From Salinivirgaceae bacterium (lineage in GTDB: Bacteria > Bacteroidota > Bacteroidia > Bacteroidales > SZUA-534), in contig JAGCNL010000087.1 in NCBI GenBank assembly GCA_017645945.1, positions 75,847 through 135,792 of the forward strand: a stretch of DNA of 59,946 nucleotides. Reading direction: 5' to 3'. Position 1 is the first letter of the stretch; every line of letters begins with the position of its first letter. Position numbers and translations under genes: made by a program. Under the pieces are notes generated by a model that worked only from the letters and a program-made list of their open reading frames with translations, was not told the origin of the DNA and did not search any database. Shown in pieces: positions 18,398 through 27,323 of this stretch.

Positions 18398-19432
18398 GTG
18401 AAAAAGCTTCTAAACGCGCTCAAATACTTGTTTTTCTTGGCAATAGGACTGGTCGTGTTCTATTACATTTATCGGGAGGTTGAATTCAGAGAATTGATGG
18501 AGCAGGTGTCGTCAATCAATTGGTGGTGGATTGCCCTATCATTGTTGGTGTGCGTTATCAGCCATATATTCAGAGCTATACGGTGGTGGATGCTAATTGA
18601 TTCGGCAGGATATAGCGCCAGTCGTTTCCGCACGTTTTGTTCGGTGATGGTCATGTATTTTGTCAACCTCATAATTCCTCGCGGGGGAGAGATTGTGCGC
18701 TGTACGGTTCTTTCACAAACCGAAAGAATCCCGTTCGCCGTTCTTTTGGGAACCGTTGTTGTGGAGCGCGCGGTTGACATGCTTATTTTGCTGATTGTAT
18801 CGGTATTTACCGTGTTTTTTCAGCTTGATTTTATAAAAAATCTTGTCACCCAGTTGGATAGCGATGCAATAATCGGACGTTTTGCTTTCCTGTTTTCACC
18901 AGTTTTTTGGATTGTCGCAATTGCCGTGGGGTGCGTGACAATCGTTGTTTTGTATAAATATCGGCATAAATTACTCGAAATAAAGCTTTTAAAACCTATT
19001 GTGGAATTGATGCTCAAGTTTTGGAACGGAGTAAAATCAATTTTAAGGCTCAAGCATTGGCCGTTGTTTCTGCTCGTTTCGGTGCTTGTCTATGTGGCCT
19101 ATTTTACAATGTTTTACGTGGCGTTTTTCAGTTTTGCACCCACCAGCGGACTCACATTTGGCGTTGCGGTAACGACCATTGTGGTCGGCGCGTTTGCCAT
19201 GCTGGTGCCTGTGCAGGGTGGAATAGGGCCATGGCATTTCATGGTGTTCCAAACGTTGGCCGTATACGGGGTGCAGATTGCCGATGGCAAGATATATGCA
19301 CTAATCAGTCACTCAACAACAAACGGAATGTGCCTGATTGTTGGCGCAGTTTGCCTTATTTATTTGACTTTAGTGGGTAAGAAAAAATTAGCACCTGTTG
19401 GTAGCGAAAAAAACGAATCAGATTCAAAATGA
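18398..19432 (+). CDS. lysylphosphatidylglycerol-synthase-type transmembrane protein (UPF0104)
   Basis: This 344-residue protein has about eight membrane helices and the LPG_synthase_TM pattern: an early REVEFRELMEQ segment, FRAIRWWMLI, FVNLIIPRGGEIVRCTVLSQTERIPF and VPVQGGIGPWHFMVFQTLAVYG. The family includes MprF flippase domains, YbhN and AglD; the role here is unknown, but lipid or lipid-linked sugar transfer is likely. The GTG start is chosen because a -7 promoter lies immediately upstream and no in-frame ATG exists. It diverges from the polysaccharide operon, 161 bases away, and might serve the same envelope pathway. Confidence 0.82.
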   Translation: MKKLLNALKYLFFLAIGLVVFYYIYREVEFRELMEQVSSINWWWIALSLLVCVISHIFRAIRWWMLIDSAGYSASRFRTFCSVMVMYFVNLIIPRGGEIVRCTVLSQTERIPFAVLLGTVVVERAVDMLILLIVSVFTVFFQLDFIKNLVTQLDSDAIIGRFAFLFSPVFWIVAIAVGCVTIVVLYKYRHKLLEIKLLKPIVELMLKFWNGVKSILRLKHWPLFLLVSVLVYVAYFTMFYVAFFSFAPTSGLTFGVAVTTIVVGAFAMLVPVQGGIGPWHFMVFQTLAVYGVQIADGKIYALISHSTTNGMCLIVGAVCLIYLTLVGKKKLAPVGSEKNESDSK

Positions 19433-19453
19433 ATTCCTTCTGAATCCGATTCG
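19414..19453 (-). terminator. intrinsic terminator of the outer-membrane-like gene
   Basis: On the minus strand CGAATCGGATTCA and TGAATCTGATTCG form a long stem with one mismatch, followed by seven T. It overlaps the 3' end of the convergent LPG-synthase-like gene. Confidence 0.7.
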
Positions 19454-19485
19454 CTTGGTAATTTGTTGATTATGCTATGATTAAG

Positions 19486-20100
19486 TCAGAATTTGCATTT
19501 TACACCAACTGCCAAGATCCCTTCATGGCCGAAACCCAACTCAAAAAATCCGCGAACCAAAGGACTTCCAGCCTCTAAAGCAATGGGTGTAAGTTGGTAT
19601 GCCCAATTGTCTTCGCTAGTTTTTTTGTACTCTTTTGGCTCAAATCTGGTCTGCTTCGATTTTGACATGGAATAACCGACAGCAACTTTTGAATACATGC
19701 ATACATAATTGAAATCGAACCAATTGAGTGAAATGGATGGCATTATTGCTAAATATTTTCCTTCGGCTTTGCCAACAACAACTCTTGCATCGTTATCCTT
19801 GTTTTTACTTGAGCCCTCAACAATGTCGCCTTTTGATGTCTGATAACTTGTAGTAACACCCAATCCGAGGAATTTAACTGGGTGATAGGCATATCTTATA
19901 TTGTATGCCCCCGACCATTTTAGGTCGGTAATATCGGCATAGCCGAGAGTGAATATCGTGCCAACGACATTGGCAAAACCGTTAACTATCTCGTTGTGAG
20001 TGCCAATACCATAACTTATCGAAGCCTCGTGATTATAATCGTATGCTGCGCAAGTCGATATCATCGACAAAAACATGCAACTAAATAATATCCTTTTCAT
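19486..20100 (-). CDS. exported small beta-barrel-like protein, unknown function
   Basis: I do not recognise a family. The 204-residue product has a signal peptide at 1-19 (ILFSCMFLSMISTCAA). The mature part alternates short strand-like segments such as HEASISYGIG, AYNIRYAYHP, FLGLGVTTSYQT, FFELGFGHEG and a final ILAVGVKCKF. The C-terminal phenylalanine and alternating aromatic residues are typical of outer-membrane barrels of about eight strands. It is monocistronic, with its own terminator. A role in the outer membrane is inferred from shape only. Confidence 0.65.
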   Translation of the reverse strand: MKRILFSCMFLSMISTCAAYDYNHEASISYGIGTHNEIVNGFANVVGTIFTLGYADITDLKWSGAYNIRYAYHPVKFLGLGVTTSYQTSKGDIVEGSSKNKDNDARVVVGKAEGKYLAIMPSISLNWFDFNYVCMYSKVAVGYSMSKSKQTRFEPKEYKKTSEDNWAYQLTPIALEAGSPLVRGFFELGFGHEGILAVGVKCKF

Positions 20101-20270
20101 CTCTTTAAGTTTTAAATTACAAGTATAAATTCACTATCCCCAAAAACGAGAATGGATTTTTAAAGTTATCTTTTTTTGGTAAATGTTCTATTTGATAGGA
20201 TGGATTGAGGTTGGGCATTTACTAATTGAATCTTTGTCGTGCGAGTATTTTTGGAAGGGTTATAAGAAAA

Positions 20271-20298
20271 TGCCTTGCAACCATCCGATTGCAAGGCA
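20271..20298 (-). terminator. terminator downstream of tRNA-Gly
   Basis: TGCCTTGCAA pairs with TTGCAAGGCA around an 8-base loop; on the minus strand a T-rich run follows. It begins six bases after the tRNA 3' end. Confidence 0.8.
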
Positions 20299-20304
20299 TT
20301 CTTG

Positions 20305-20377
20305 AGCGGGTAACGAGACTCGAACTCGCGACCCTCAGCTTGGGAAGCTGATGCTCTACCAACTGAGCTATGCCCGC
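20305..20377 (-). tRNA. tRNA-Gly (anticodon CCC)
   Basis: The minus strand folds as a standard 73-base tRNA: D arm GCTC/GAGC, anticodon stem TCAGC/GCTGA enclosing TTCCCAA (anticodon CCC, reading GGG), and T arm GCGAG/CTCGT with TTCGAGT. The CCA end is not encoded. The acceptor stem has a C6-A67 mismatch. A promoter lies 12 bases upstream and a terminator follows. Confidence 0.95.
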
Positions 20378-20388
20378 GTTTGTGTCGG

Positions 20389-20396
20389 CAAAAATA
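20389..20396 (-). promoter_or_regulatory. -7 promoter element (TATTTTTG) of tRNA-Gly
   Basis: TAnnTTTG match 12 bases upstream of the tRNA 5' end, the spacing expected for a short leader. Confidence 0.6.
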
Positions 20397-20419
20397 GAAT
20401 TTTTCGGAAAACAAAAAAC

Positions 20420-20445
20420 AAAACCGACCCGTTTGAGCCGGTTTT
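20420..20445 (-). terminator. intrinsic terminator of purC
   Basis: AAAACCG/CGGTTTT stem on the minus strand followed by TGTTTTTTG, 13 bases past the purC stop. Confidence 0.65.
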
Positions 20446-20457
20446 GCATTTGATACT

Positions 20458-21414
20458 CTATTTCAGCAGATAAGCCTTAATATAGTTTTCAACATTGTTG
20501 AAGATGCGGTTCTGCACGTCGGTTACGTCGCCAGGAACGAACTTGCTGCCAACAATGTGCTCGTAGAGTTCGATGTAGCGGTTCGAAATCTGACTGATGA
20601 TTTCAGGCGTCATTTCGGGAACCTGCTCGCCTGCGCGGCCTTGGAAACCATTGGCCATAAGCCACTCGCGCACAAACTCTTTCGAGAGTTGCTTCTGCGC
20701 CTCGCCTTTGGCAAAACGCTCTTCGTAGCCGTCTGCGTAGAAGTAACGCGACGAGTCGGGTGTGTGAATCTCGTCAATCAGGTAGATTTTGCCGTCCTTC
20801 TTGCCAAACTCGTACTTGGTGTCGACCAGAATCAAGCCCATTTTCTTGGCCATTTCGGTGCCGCGTTGGAACAGAGCCAGCGTGTATTTCTCGAGTTGGG
20901 CGTAGTCTTCAGCCGAAACCAGACCATTTTTAATGATGTCTTCGCGCGAGATGTTCTCGTCGTGAGTGCCAATGTCGGCCTTGGTTGTCGGGGTGATGAT
21001 TGGGTGGTCGAAACGCTGGTGCTCACGCAGGCCTTCGGGCAGTTTCACACCGCAAATCTCACGTCCGCCGTCGCGATAAAGACGCCACGAACTGCCTGTC
21101 AGGTAGCCGCGCACGACCATTTCAACCGCAAAAGGCTCGCATTTGTGGCCGATGGTTACGTTCGGGTCGGGACTGGCGATTTTCCAGTTTGGCACGATGT
21201 CGGCGGTAGCATCAAGGAAATATGATGCTATCTGGTTCAAAACCTGACCTTTGAAGGGAATACCCTTTGGCAGGATAACATCGAATGCCGAAATACGGTC
21301 GCTCACAACCATTGCCAAATATTGGTCGTTGATGTTGTACACATCGCGCACCTTGCCGTTGTACACGCCTTTCTGACCGCTGAAACTGAAGTTTGTTTTT
21401 GATACTGTGTCCAT
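20458..21414 (-). CDS. purC: phosphoribosylaminoimidazole-succinocarboxamide synthase
   Basis: PurC joins CAIR and aspartate with ATP to make SAICAR in purine synthesis. The 318-residue sequence is the long form common in Bacteroidota. It contains [37 protein letters not shown] near the start (the ATP and CAIR sites), [28 protein letters not shown] and [12 protein letters not shown], all diagnostic. The gene has its own terminator and lies 68 bases upstream of phoH on the same strand. No purine riboswitch or palindromic PurR-type box is seen in the short upstream gap. Confidence 0.97.
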   Translation of the reverse strand: MDTVSKTNFSFSGQKGVYNGKVRDVYNINDQYLAMVVSDRISAFDVILPKGIPFKGQVLNQIASYFLDATADIVPNWKIASPDPNVTIGHKCEPFAVEMVVRGYLTGSSWRLYRDGGREICGVKLPEGLREHQRFDHPIITPTTKADIGTHDENISREDIIKNGLVSAEDYAQLEKYTLALFQRGTEMAKKMGLILVDTKYEFGKKDGKIYLIDEIHTPDSSRYFYADGYEERFAKGEAQKQLSKEFVREWLMANGFQGRAGEQVPEMTPEIISQISNRYIELYEHIVGSKFVPGDVTDVQNRIFNNVENYIKAYLLK

Positions 21415-21482
21415 ATTTTTATGTTTAATCGGTAAATCGTTTATTCGGTGAATTTTTCACTCAATCAGTCAATCAATTAACT

Positions 21483-22415
<933 letters not shown>

Positions 22416-22433
22416 AATCCGTCATTGATTGGG

Positions 22434-22441
22434 CAAATGTA
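22434..22441 (-). promoter_or_regulatory. -7 promoter element (TACATTTG) of phoH
   Basis: Exact TAnnTTTG match 18 bases upstream of the phoH ATG. Confidence 0.65.
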
Positions 22442-22589
22442 GTCAAATTGGTTAATAGGTGAACTTTGATAATCGGCAAATTGAAAAGACTTTGCACAGC
22501 GCAAAATGGGATTTTTCGGCAGTCACTGCAGTGCCGCGTCTCAACCATCAATTCACAAATTGACCGATTCATCAGTTCAACGTTTTAAT

Positions 22590-22597
22590 TACATTTG
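22590..22597 (+). promoter_or_regulatory. -7 promoter element (TACATTTG) of the SAM hydrolase-mazG pair
   Basis: Exact TAnnTTTG match 16 bases before the ATG at 22614; it excludes the longer frame that starts at 22506. Confidence 0.65.
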
Positions 22598-22613
22598 CCG
22601 AAAGCAAAAACCG

Positions 22614-23390
22614 ATGGCGGTAATAACTCTCACAACCGATTGGCGCAACGACGATTTCTACGTCGGGGCAATGAAGGGCAGGATTCTGTCGCAGTGTCCG
22701 GGCGCCACCATTGTTGACATCACGCACAAGATTGAGAGTTACAAATCGGCGCACGCGGCGTTTATTCTGCGCGGCACGTTTCCGCACTTTCCTCCTGGCA
22801 CCATTCATTTAATATGTACTAACAGCGAAGTGTCTGACAAGCGTATCCCAATGTGTATCAGCTATAAAGGACAATATTTCATTGGTTGCGACACAAGTGC
22901 GTTGAAGGTGATGTTTGCTAGTCAGCCTGAAAAAGTTGTGGTGCTGTCGCCCGAAAAGTTCTCCAACTCAACGTTCCCCGAACTGACTATTCTGGCGCCT
23001 GCCGCTTGTATGATTGCCAACGGCGCTTCGCCTGACGACATCGGTGTTGATGCCACCGACGAATTCTCGATTCTGGAACTCGGCCCGTCGTGCACAGCCG
23101 ACACCATCTCGGGCAGCGTCATCTACATCGATTCATACAAAAATCTTATCACCGACATCACGCGCGAGATGTTCGAGAGCGTCGGCAACCACCGTCGGTT
23201 CGAGATTGTGGTGAAAAACGACACCTACAAAATCACCGAAATCAGCCGCACCTACAGCGGAGTGCGCACTGGCGACCTGCTGGCCCTGTTCAACTCAATG
23301 GGGTTGCTTGAAATCGCCATCCGCGACGCCTATCTGGCCGATCTGGCAAAAATTGAATGTAACACATCAGTATTGGTAAAATTTTTATAA
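22614..23390 (+). CDS. SAM hydroxide adenosyltransferase (DUF62/SAM hydrolase)
   Basis: This 258-residue enzyme belongs to the fluorinase/DUF62 fold that splits S-adenosylmethionine with hydroxide to adenosine and methionine. It starts AVITLTTDWRNDDFYVGAMKG, in which the early Asp in TTDW and the Asp-Asp-Phe-Tyr segment line the SAM site. It continues with GATIVDITHKIESY, RGTFPHFPPGTIHL and DSYKNLITDITREMF. The start is set by the promoter at 22590. The mazG ATG follows the stop without a gap, so the two are co-translated; both deal with unwanted or surplus nucleoside derivatives, which may explain the pairing. Confidence 0.88.
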   Translation: MAVITLTTDWRNDDFYVGAMKGRILSQCPGATIVDITHKIESYKSAHAAFILRGTFPHFPPGTIHLICTNSEVSDKRIPMCISYKGQYFIGCDTSALKVMFASQPEKVVVLSPEKFSNSTFPELTILAPAACMIANGASPDDIGVDATDEFSILELGPSCTADTISGSVIYIDSYKNLITDITREMFESVGNHRRFEIVVKNDTYKITEISRTYSGVRTGDLLALFNSMGLLEIAIRDAYLADLAKIECNTSVLVKFL

Positions 23391-24176
23391 ATGTCACGAA
23401 AAGAACAACTTGAAGCTTTCGGGCAGTTGCTCGACATAATGGACGAACTGCGCGAGAAATGCCCTTGGGACCGCAAGCAGACCTTCGAATCGCTGCGGGT
23501 GCAGACCATCGAAGAATCGTACGAACTGACTGAAGCCATCATCGCCAACGATATGGATGAGGTGAAAAAGGAGTTGGGTGACCTGCTGCTGCACATTGTT
23601 TTTTATGCTAAGATGGGCTCGGAGCAGGGCAAATTCGATATCGCCGATGTAATTAACTCGCTGTGTCAGAAATTGATATACCGTCATCCGCACGTTTTTG
23701 GTGACGAGAAGGCTAACTCTGCCGAGGCAGTTCTGCAAAACTGGGAACAGTTGAAACTCAAGGAGAAAGGCCGCAAGCCAAGTGTGCTGTCGGGTGTGCC
23801 AAAATCGTTGCCGGCATTGGTGAAAGCCTACCGAATTCAGGACAAGACGCACAGCATCGGGTTCGATTGGCCAGAGCGCGAACAGGTTTGGGCGAAGGTT
23901 GAGGAGGAATTGCAGGAGTTTAAAACCGAACTTGTTGCCAATCCTGACTCGGAAAGCACCAAAGCCGAATTCGGCGACCTGCTTTTCAGCCTTGTGAACG
24001 CCGCACGGCTCTACAAAATCAATCCCGAAAATGCGCTCGAAAGCACCAATTTAAAGTTCATCGGCCGCTTCAACTATCTTGAAGAGCAAATCAAAAAGAA
24101 CGGAGGAACACTGAAGGACACCTCGCTTGAGGAGATGGACCGACTTTGGAACGAAGCCAAAAGCGTTGTAGGATAG
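23391..24176 (+). CDS. mazG: nucleoside triphosphate pyrophosphohydrolase MazG
   Basis: MazG hydrolyses NTPs and dNTPs to monophosphates and pyrophosphate. The 261-residue sequence has two MazG domains. In the first, LREKCPWDRKQTFESL is followed by EESYELTEAI and KKELGDLLLHIVFYA. In the second, EEELQEFKTEL is followed by KAEFGDLLFSLVNAA, each with the E-E-x-x-E and E-x-x-D helices that bind Mg. RKPSVLSGVPKSLPALVKAYRIQDKT links them. Length equals the E. coli enzyme. It starts directly after the SAM hydrolase stop. Confidence 0.95.
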   Translation: MSRKEQLEAFGQLLDIMDELREKCPWDRKQTFESLRVQTIEESYELTEAIIANDMDEVKKELGDLLLHIVFYAKMGSEQGKFDIADVINSLCQKLIYRHPHVFGDEKANSAEAVLQNWEQLKLKEKGRKPSVLSGVPKSLPALVKAYRIQDKTHSIGFDWPEREQVWAKVEEELQEFKTELVANPDSESTKAEFGDLLFSLVNAARLYKINPENALESTNLKFIGRFNYLEEQIKKNGGTLKDTSLEEMDRLWNEAKSVVG

Positions 24177-24562
24177 GGGATTACAAGGAGAAAGCCGAAA
24201 GTTGTAATCGGATATGAATGTTGTCCGATGCATCTGGATTTCCAAACCAAAAATCAAGTGAGAAAATCCGAATTATAATTGGCGGCAACCAAATTTTAAT
24301 CGACAGCAACCATATTTGAATTTGCAAAAACGGAGATAATTATCGGTTATATTTTTGAATCGTTAAAGAAACAAGACAACGTTCAAATTTATAACCAATA
24401 CAGCTTCCCTTTAGGAAAAGCGACTTTTGCAGGAAACTCGAAAGCCGCCTTTTTTTTGCCCTTTTCGCTAATAAAATAACGTCATGGGTGTGTTTTATAG
24501 CAACATGGGGTTGGATTTTAACTAAAAGAGCTATCTTCACGCGCATTTAAAAATAAACCGCA
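24177..24562. other. 386-base gap without a gene
   Basis: No open frame of note was found. It holds an 8-base inverted repeat ATTACAA/TTGTAAT just past mazG (24180-24212), two imperfect copies of a GCAACCAAATTTTAAT-like 20-mer (about 24283-24325), and a terminator-like hairpin at 24420-24448. The function of the first two is unknown. Confidence 0.5.
24420..24448 (+). terminator. probable intrinsic terminator
   Basis: GCGACTTT pairs with AAAGCCGC (one mismatch) and is followed by CTTTTTTTT. It would end transcripts from the SAM hydrolase-mazG pair, although it is 240 bases past the stop. Confidence 0.5.
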
Positions 24563-24976
24563 ATGAACACGAAACTATTTATGCCAGCGGCTTTTGCCGC
24601 CATCCTGACAATCGGTTGCTGCAACCAACTTCATGCTCAAAAACGCCATGCCAACGTTGAGTCGGTTGAAGTGTTTGAAGAGGAATTCAACAAAGACGGC
24701 ACTTCAAAGAAGCAGAAAGTGAGCGAAAGCAAGTTCGACAGTTTTGGAAACGAAATTGAAACCATTGAATACGAGGATGGTAAAGTATCGGAAAAGCATG
24801 TCTATACCTATGATGACAAAGGCAACAAAATCAGCGAGATGAAGACTAAAAGCGATGGCAAGAAGGAACGCATCGAATACAAGTATAACGATGCCAACCT
24901 GCGTATCGAGAAATCGGAATACAGCGAAAAGGGACGCCTGAAAAGCCGCAAAACCTACGTATACAAAACAAAATAG
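24563..24976 (+). CDS. exported YD-repeat-like small protein, unknown function
   Basis: This 137-residue protein has a signal peptide at 1-25 (KLFMPAAFAAILTIGCC then QLHAQ), possibly a lipoprotein given the Cys pair, though the sequence after Cys does not decide. The mature part consists of about four loosely repeated units such as YEDGKVSEKHVYTYDDKGNK and YSEKGRLKSRKTYVY, resembling YD/RHS-type or MORN-like beta repeats found in many Bacteroidota exported proteins. The stop is three bases before menG, so the two are probably one transcript, an odd pairing for a cytoplasmic methyltransferase. Confidence 0.65.
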   Translation: MNTKLFMPAAFAAILTIGCCNQLHAQKRHANVESVEVFEEEFNKDGTSKKQKVSESKFDSFGNEIETIEYEDGKVSEKHVYTYDDKGNKISEMKTKSDGKKERIEYKYNDANLRIEKSEYSEKGRLKSRKTYVYKTK

Positions 24977-24979
24977 CGC

Positions 24980-25708
24980 ATGAGCACTGTTGTCCCTGAC
25001 AAATCGAACCCAGACTCGAAAAAAGTTCAGGTCGAGAGCATGTTCGACAGCATTGCGCCTAAGTACGACTTGCTGAACCACACACTCTCGCTTAATATCG
25101 ACAAGATTTGGCGGCGCAAGGTGGCCCGTATGGTGAGCAAATGCAGTCCTGCGTCCATTCTCGATGTGGCCACAGGCACTTGCGACCTTGCCATTGCCGT
25201 TGCCCGCAAAGCGCGTCCTCAGTCGGTCTGCGGTATCGACCTGTCGGAAGAAATGCTGAATGTCGGGCGGCAGAAAGTGCTGAAAGTTGGTCTATCTGAC
25301 ATTATCAAAGTGCAAAAGGGCGATGCAGAAAACCTGCCTTTCGCCGACAACACTTTCGATGCCATAACGGTGGCTTTCGGGGTGCGCAACTTCGAGAATC
25401 TTGAAAGTGGGTTGGCCGAAATGCTGCGAGTGCTGAAACCTGGTGGAAGCTGCTTCATACTTGAATTTACGATGCCTACAAAATTTCCTGTCAAGCAGCT
25501 TTATAATTTCTATTTCCGCCGTGTTCTTCCGCTGATTGGCCGTATGGTGTCAAGCAACAAAGTAGCTTACACCTATCTGCCAGAATCGGTCAAAGCATTC
25601 CCGCAATACGCTGAGTTCCAATCGATAATGCAAAAGTGCGGCTATTCGTCGGCTCGCTGCCGAACGCTGTCGATGGGAATAGCAGCCATCTATGTCGGCA
25701 CAAAATAA
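24980..25708 (+). CDS. ubiE: demethylmenaquinone methyltransferase
   Basis: MenG/UbiE methylates demethylmenaquinone with SAM to give menaquinone, the quinone expected in Bacteroidota. The 242-residue sequence has the family start VESMFDSIAPKYDLLNHTLSLNIDKIWRR, the SAM-binding loop ILDVATGTCDLAIAVA, acidic motif GIDLSEEMLNVG, GDAENLPFADNTFDAITVAFGVRNF, and the C-terminal pattern SMGIAAIYVGTK. No ubiquinone genes are nearby. It follows the exported YD-like protein by three bases and ends at a bidirectional terminator. Confidence 0.96.
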   Translation: MSTVVPDKSNPDSKKVQVESMFDSIAPKYDLLNHTLSLNIDKIWRRKVARMVSKCSPASILDVATGTCDLAIAVARKARPQSVCGIDLSEEMLNVGRQKVLKVGLSDIIKVQKGDAENLPFADNTFDAITVAFGVRNFENLESGLAEMLRVLKPGGSCFILEFTMPTKFPVKQLYNFYFRRVLPLIGRMVSSNKVAYTYLPESVKAFPQYAEFQSIMQKCGYSSARCRTLSMGIAAIYVGTK

Positions 25709-25736
25709 TCCGTAACGGCACCACACATAATAAAAA

Positions 25737-25753
25737 AGCCCCATTCAGGGGCT
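25737..25753. terminator. bidirectional terminator between ubiE and DUF5606
   Basis: AGCCCC/GGGGCT stem with a five-base loop, flanked by A-run on the left and T-rich sequence on the right, so it can end transcripts from both sides. Confidence 0.85.
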
Positions 25754-25777
25754 TCTTTTATTTATAGGTGTTGCTTT

Positions 25778-26206
25778 TTATTTTTCGCCTTCGGCTTTTT
25801 CTTGAGTTTTCTCCTCTTCGTCAAGCTCATTGAGCATGTTGCAGCGTTGCAACTGATTGTACCATGTCAGCACTTTTTTAATGTGTGACACATAAACGCG
25901 GTCGCGGTCGTAGTTGGGTAAAACTTCAGCAAAGAACGATTTGAGAGCCTCATTATCTGACTTTTTGGGGTCGATGGCCACTTTGCCGTCCATTTTTGTG
26001 CGGATGTTGCGTAAAACCTCAACCAAAGCCACCTCCTCGCCGTCGTCTTTGAAAATGGCAATGTCGCTCAGCGAGCTGGCCTTCGATTGTGCATAGACAG
26101 GCATGCGCTTTGCTGTCTCAATATCTTCAACTATAATTCCATTTTTTGTGCTTGAAACCAGTTTGAAAAGTCCGGAATAACCCGAAACTGATAAGATTTC
26201 CTTCAT
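25778..26206 (-). CDS. DUF5606-family protein
   Basis: This 142-residue cytoplasmic protein is a Bacteroidota family of unknown function. The first part, MKEILSVSGYSGLFKLVSST with GIIVEDIETAKRMPVYAQSKASSLSDIAIF, resembles a small SH3-like beta fold. The middle contains LPNYDRDRVYVSHIKKVLTWYNQL, and the tail is acidic and lysine-rich (EEEKTQEKAEGEK). It is monocistronic with a -7 promoter at 26232-26239 and shares a terminator with ubiE. A nucleic-acid or ribosome role has not been shown and is not claimed. Confidence 0.8.
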   Translation of the reverse strand: MKEILSVSGYSGLFKLVSSTKNGIIVEDIETAKRMPVYAQSKASSLSDIAIFKDDGEEVALVEVLRNIRTKMDGKVAIDPKKSDNEALKSFFAEVLPNYDRDRVYVSHIKKVLTWYNQLQRCNMLNELDEEEKTQEKAEGEK

Positions 26207-26231
26207 GTTTTCTTGTTTTTAAAATTCGGTG

Positions 26232-26239
26232 CAAATATA
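26232..26239 (-). promoter_or_regulatory. -7 promoter element (TATATTTG) of the DUF5606 gene
   Basis: Exact TAnnTTTG match 25 bases upstream of the ATG at 26206. Confidence 0.65.
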
Positions 26240-26302
26240 AACGAATTGACAATTAAAAAACTTTATTCCACACAAACTATCACCCCTATATAAACAAAAA
26301 AA

Positions 26303-26322
26303 GGATTGCTTTTTAGCCATCC
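26303..26322 (-). terminator. intrinsic terminator of the 26383-27045 gene
   Basis: GGATGGCT pairs with AGCAATCC (one mismatch) over a four-base loop, followed by seven T on the minus strand. A second hairpin (CGAACC/GGTTCG, 26338-26355) lies just upstream of it. Confidence 0.7.
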
Positions 26323-26382
26323 ATCCTCTGTCAGAGAGCGAACCAAAATGGTTCGTCTCTTTTTGTCTTGTTGGTTTTCGGT

Positions 26383-27045
26383 TTATTGCTTGCTGTAGTC
26401 GAACTCGTAGTTGTCACCGTCAACATCAACGAGCACTGTGTAGCGGCCAGCCTCAACATTGCTGAACTCGAAATTCTTGCGGATTTCTTTGTTTTCGATT
26501 ACCGAATAGAGTTCCTCACCTCTCGAGTCGAGCACTTTGACCATCACTTGTTTCCCATGTTCGTTGGGCAATTCAATGATTGCGCGAGTGCCACTTGTTT
26601 TGAAGATTGGGTCAACCACAACGCGGCCATTGTAGTTCAGCTCGCCACCTTTGATTGTGAAGGCGCGCTCAAGTGTCTTGCCGTTCTTTTTTGCCACAAT
26701 CTTGTAAGCTCCATCTTCAAGATTCAGGAAATCGAACACGCGAGCCGATTTGCCGATGGTGCGGATGTTCTCGCTGTAAAGCACTTCTTTGCCGTCTTTT
26801 GTCTCAACGCTGAGGTTGCATTTTCCAAGCTCGTGAGTTGTGAAGACGATTGCCGCGCGAGTGCAGGTCACATAGCGGAACGACAGGCTGTCTTCCATTT
26901 TCACTGCTGCTGGAATTTCGTTTCCACGACTTTTTGCCGACATAAACAATGGCAACATAATAAGTGCTGCTGTAAGCAAGCTAACCATGATTACGAAGTA
27001 GTCTGATCTCATCAGACGGCTTTCATTTGTGTTTAAAAGTTTCAT
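26383..27045 (-). CDS. exported or anchored protein with tandem beta-sandwich repeats
   Basis: This 220-residue protein has one N-terminal hydrophobic segment (about 16-34, FVIMVSLLTAALIMLPLFM), so it is exported or membrane-anchored. Two similar beta-rich units follow: CNLSVETKDGKEVLYSENIR ... FDFLNLEDGAYKIVAKKNG, and ELPNEHGKQVMVKVLDSRGEELYSV ... FEFSNVEAGRYTVLVDVDG. These resemble the Ig-like or carboxypeptidase-regulatory sandwiches seen in Bacteroidota secreted proteins. The ATG at 27045 is set by the promoter at 27088-27095. I do not recognise a specific family; a small surface-adhesion or carrier role is possible but unproven. Confidence 0.65.
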   Translation of the reverse strand: MKLLNTNESRLMRSDYFVIMVSLLTAALIMLPLFMSAKSRGNEIPAAVKMEDSLSFRYVTCTRAAIVFTTHELGKCNLSVETKDGKEVLYSENIRTIGKSARVFDFLNLEDGAYKIVAKKNGKTLERAFTIKGGELNYNGRVVVDPIFKTSGTRAIIELPNEHGKQVMVKVLDSRGEELYSVIENKEIRKNFEFSNVEAGRYTVLVDVDGDNYEFDYSKQ

Positions 27046-27087
27046 CGTTTTACTTTTAAAATTGTTAATTCTTTCTTTTTCTCGCGA

Positions 27088-27095
27088 CAAAGGTA
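27088..27095 (-). promoter_or_regulatory. -7 promoter element (TACCTTTG) with -33 TTG
   Basis: TAnnTTTG match 43 bases upstream of the ATG at 27045, with a TTG at 27117-27119 giving a 21-base spacer, close to the Bacteroidota optimum. Confidence 0.65.
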
Positions 27096-27133
27096 AATTG
27101 TACCTTTATTCACCGTCAAGAGAAAAATTTAAT

Positions 27134-27219
27134 GCAACGTTTGCATAAAAAATGTAAACAGACGATGGTTTATAAAAGTTAATTGTAAATCAACTTGTTA
27201 TAACAATGCAAACGTTGCG
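27134..27219. repeat. 13-base inverted repeat GCAACGTTTGCAT
   Basis: GCAACGTTTGCAT (27134-27146) recurs exactly inverted at 27207-27219. The 60-base interval between them has no gene. Operator-like or part of a larger repeat family; see the palindrome at 27305. Confidence 0.7.
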
Positions 27220-27304
27220 CATAGATTTTAATGTCAAACCCTAAAAAAGTGTCAAAACAAGCAATAGTCAGTGATTCGGGGTATAATTTAAAACGTTTGC
27301 GTGA

Positions 27305-27323
27305 TTATGCAAAAGTTGCATAA
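27305..27323. repeat. perfect palindrome TTATGCAA-AAG-TTGCATAA
   Basis: Eight-base arms around three bases. The arms match the outer arms of the long palindromes that bracket the DUF4143 ATPase gene (TTATGCAAA...). Confidence 0.75.

Noticed and set aside
20305..20377. tRNA-Gly as an integration site
   Set aside because: No integrase, no duplicated tRNA end and no foreign genes adjoin it.
20166..20449. Minus-strand frames of 75-82 residues
   Set aside because: They read through the tRNA-Gly gene and its terminator.
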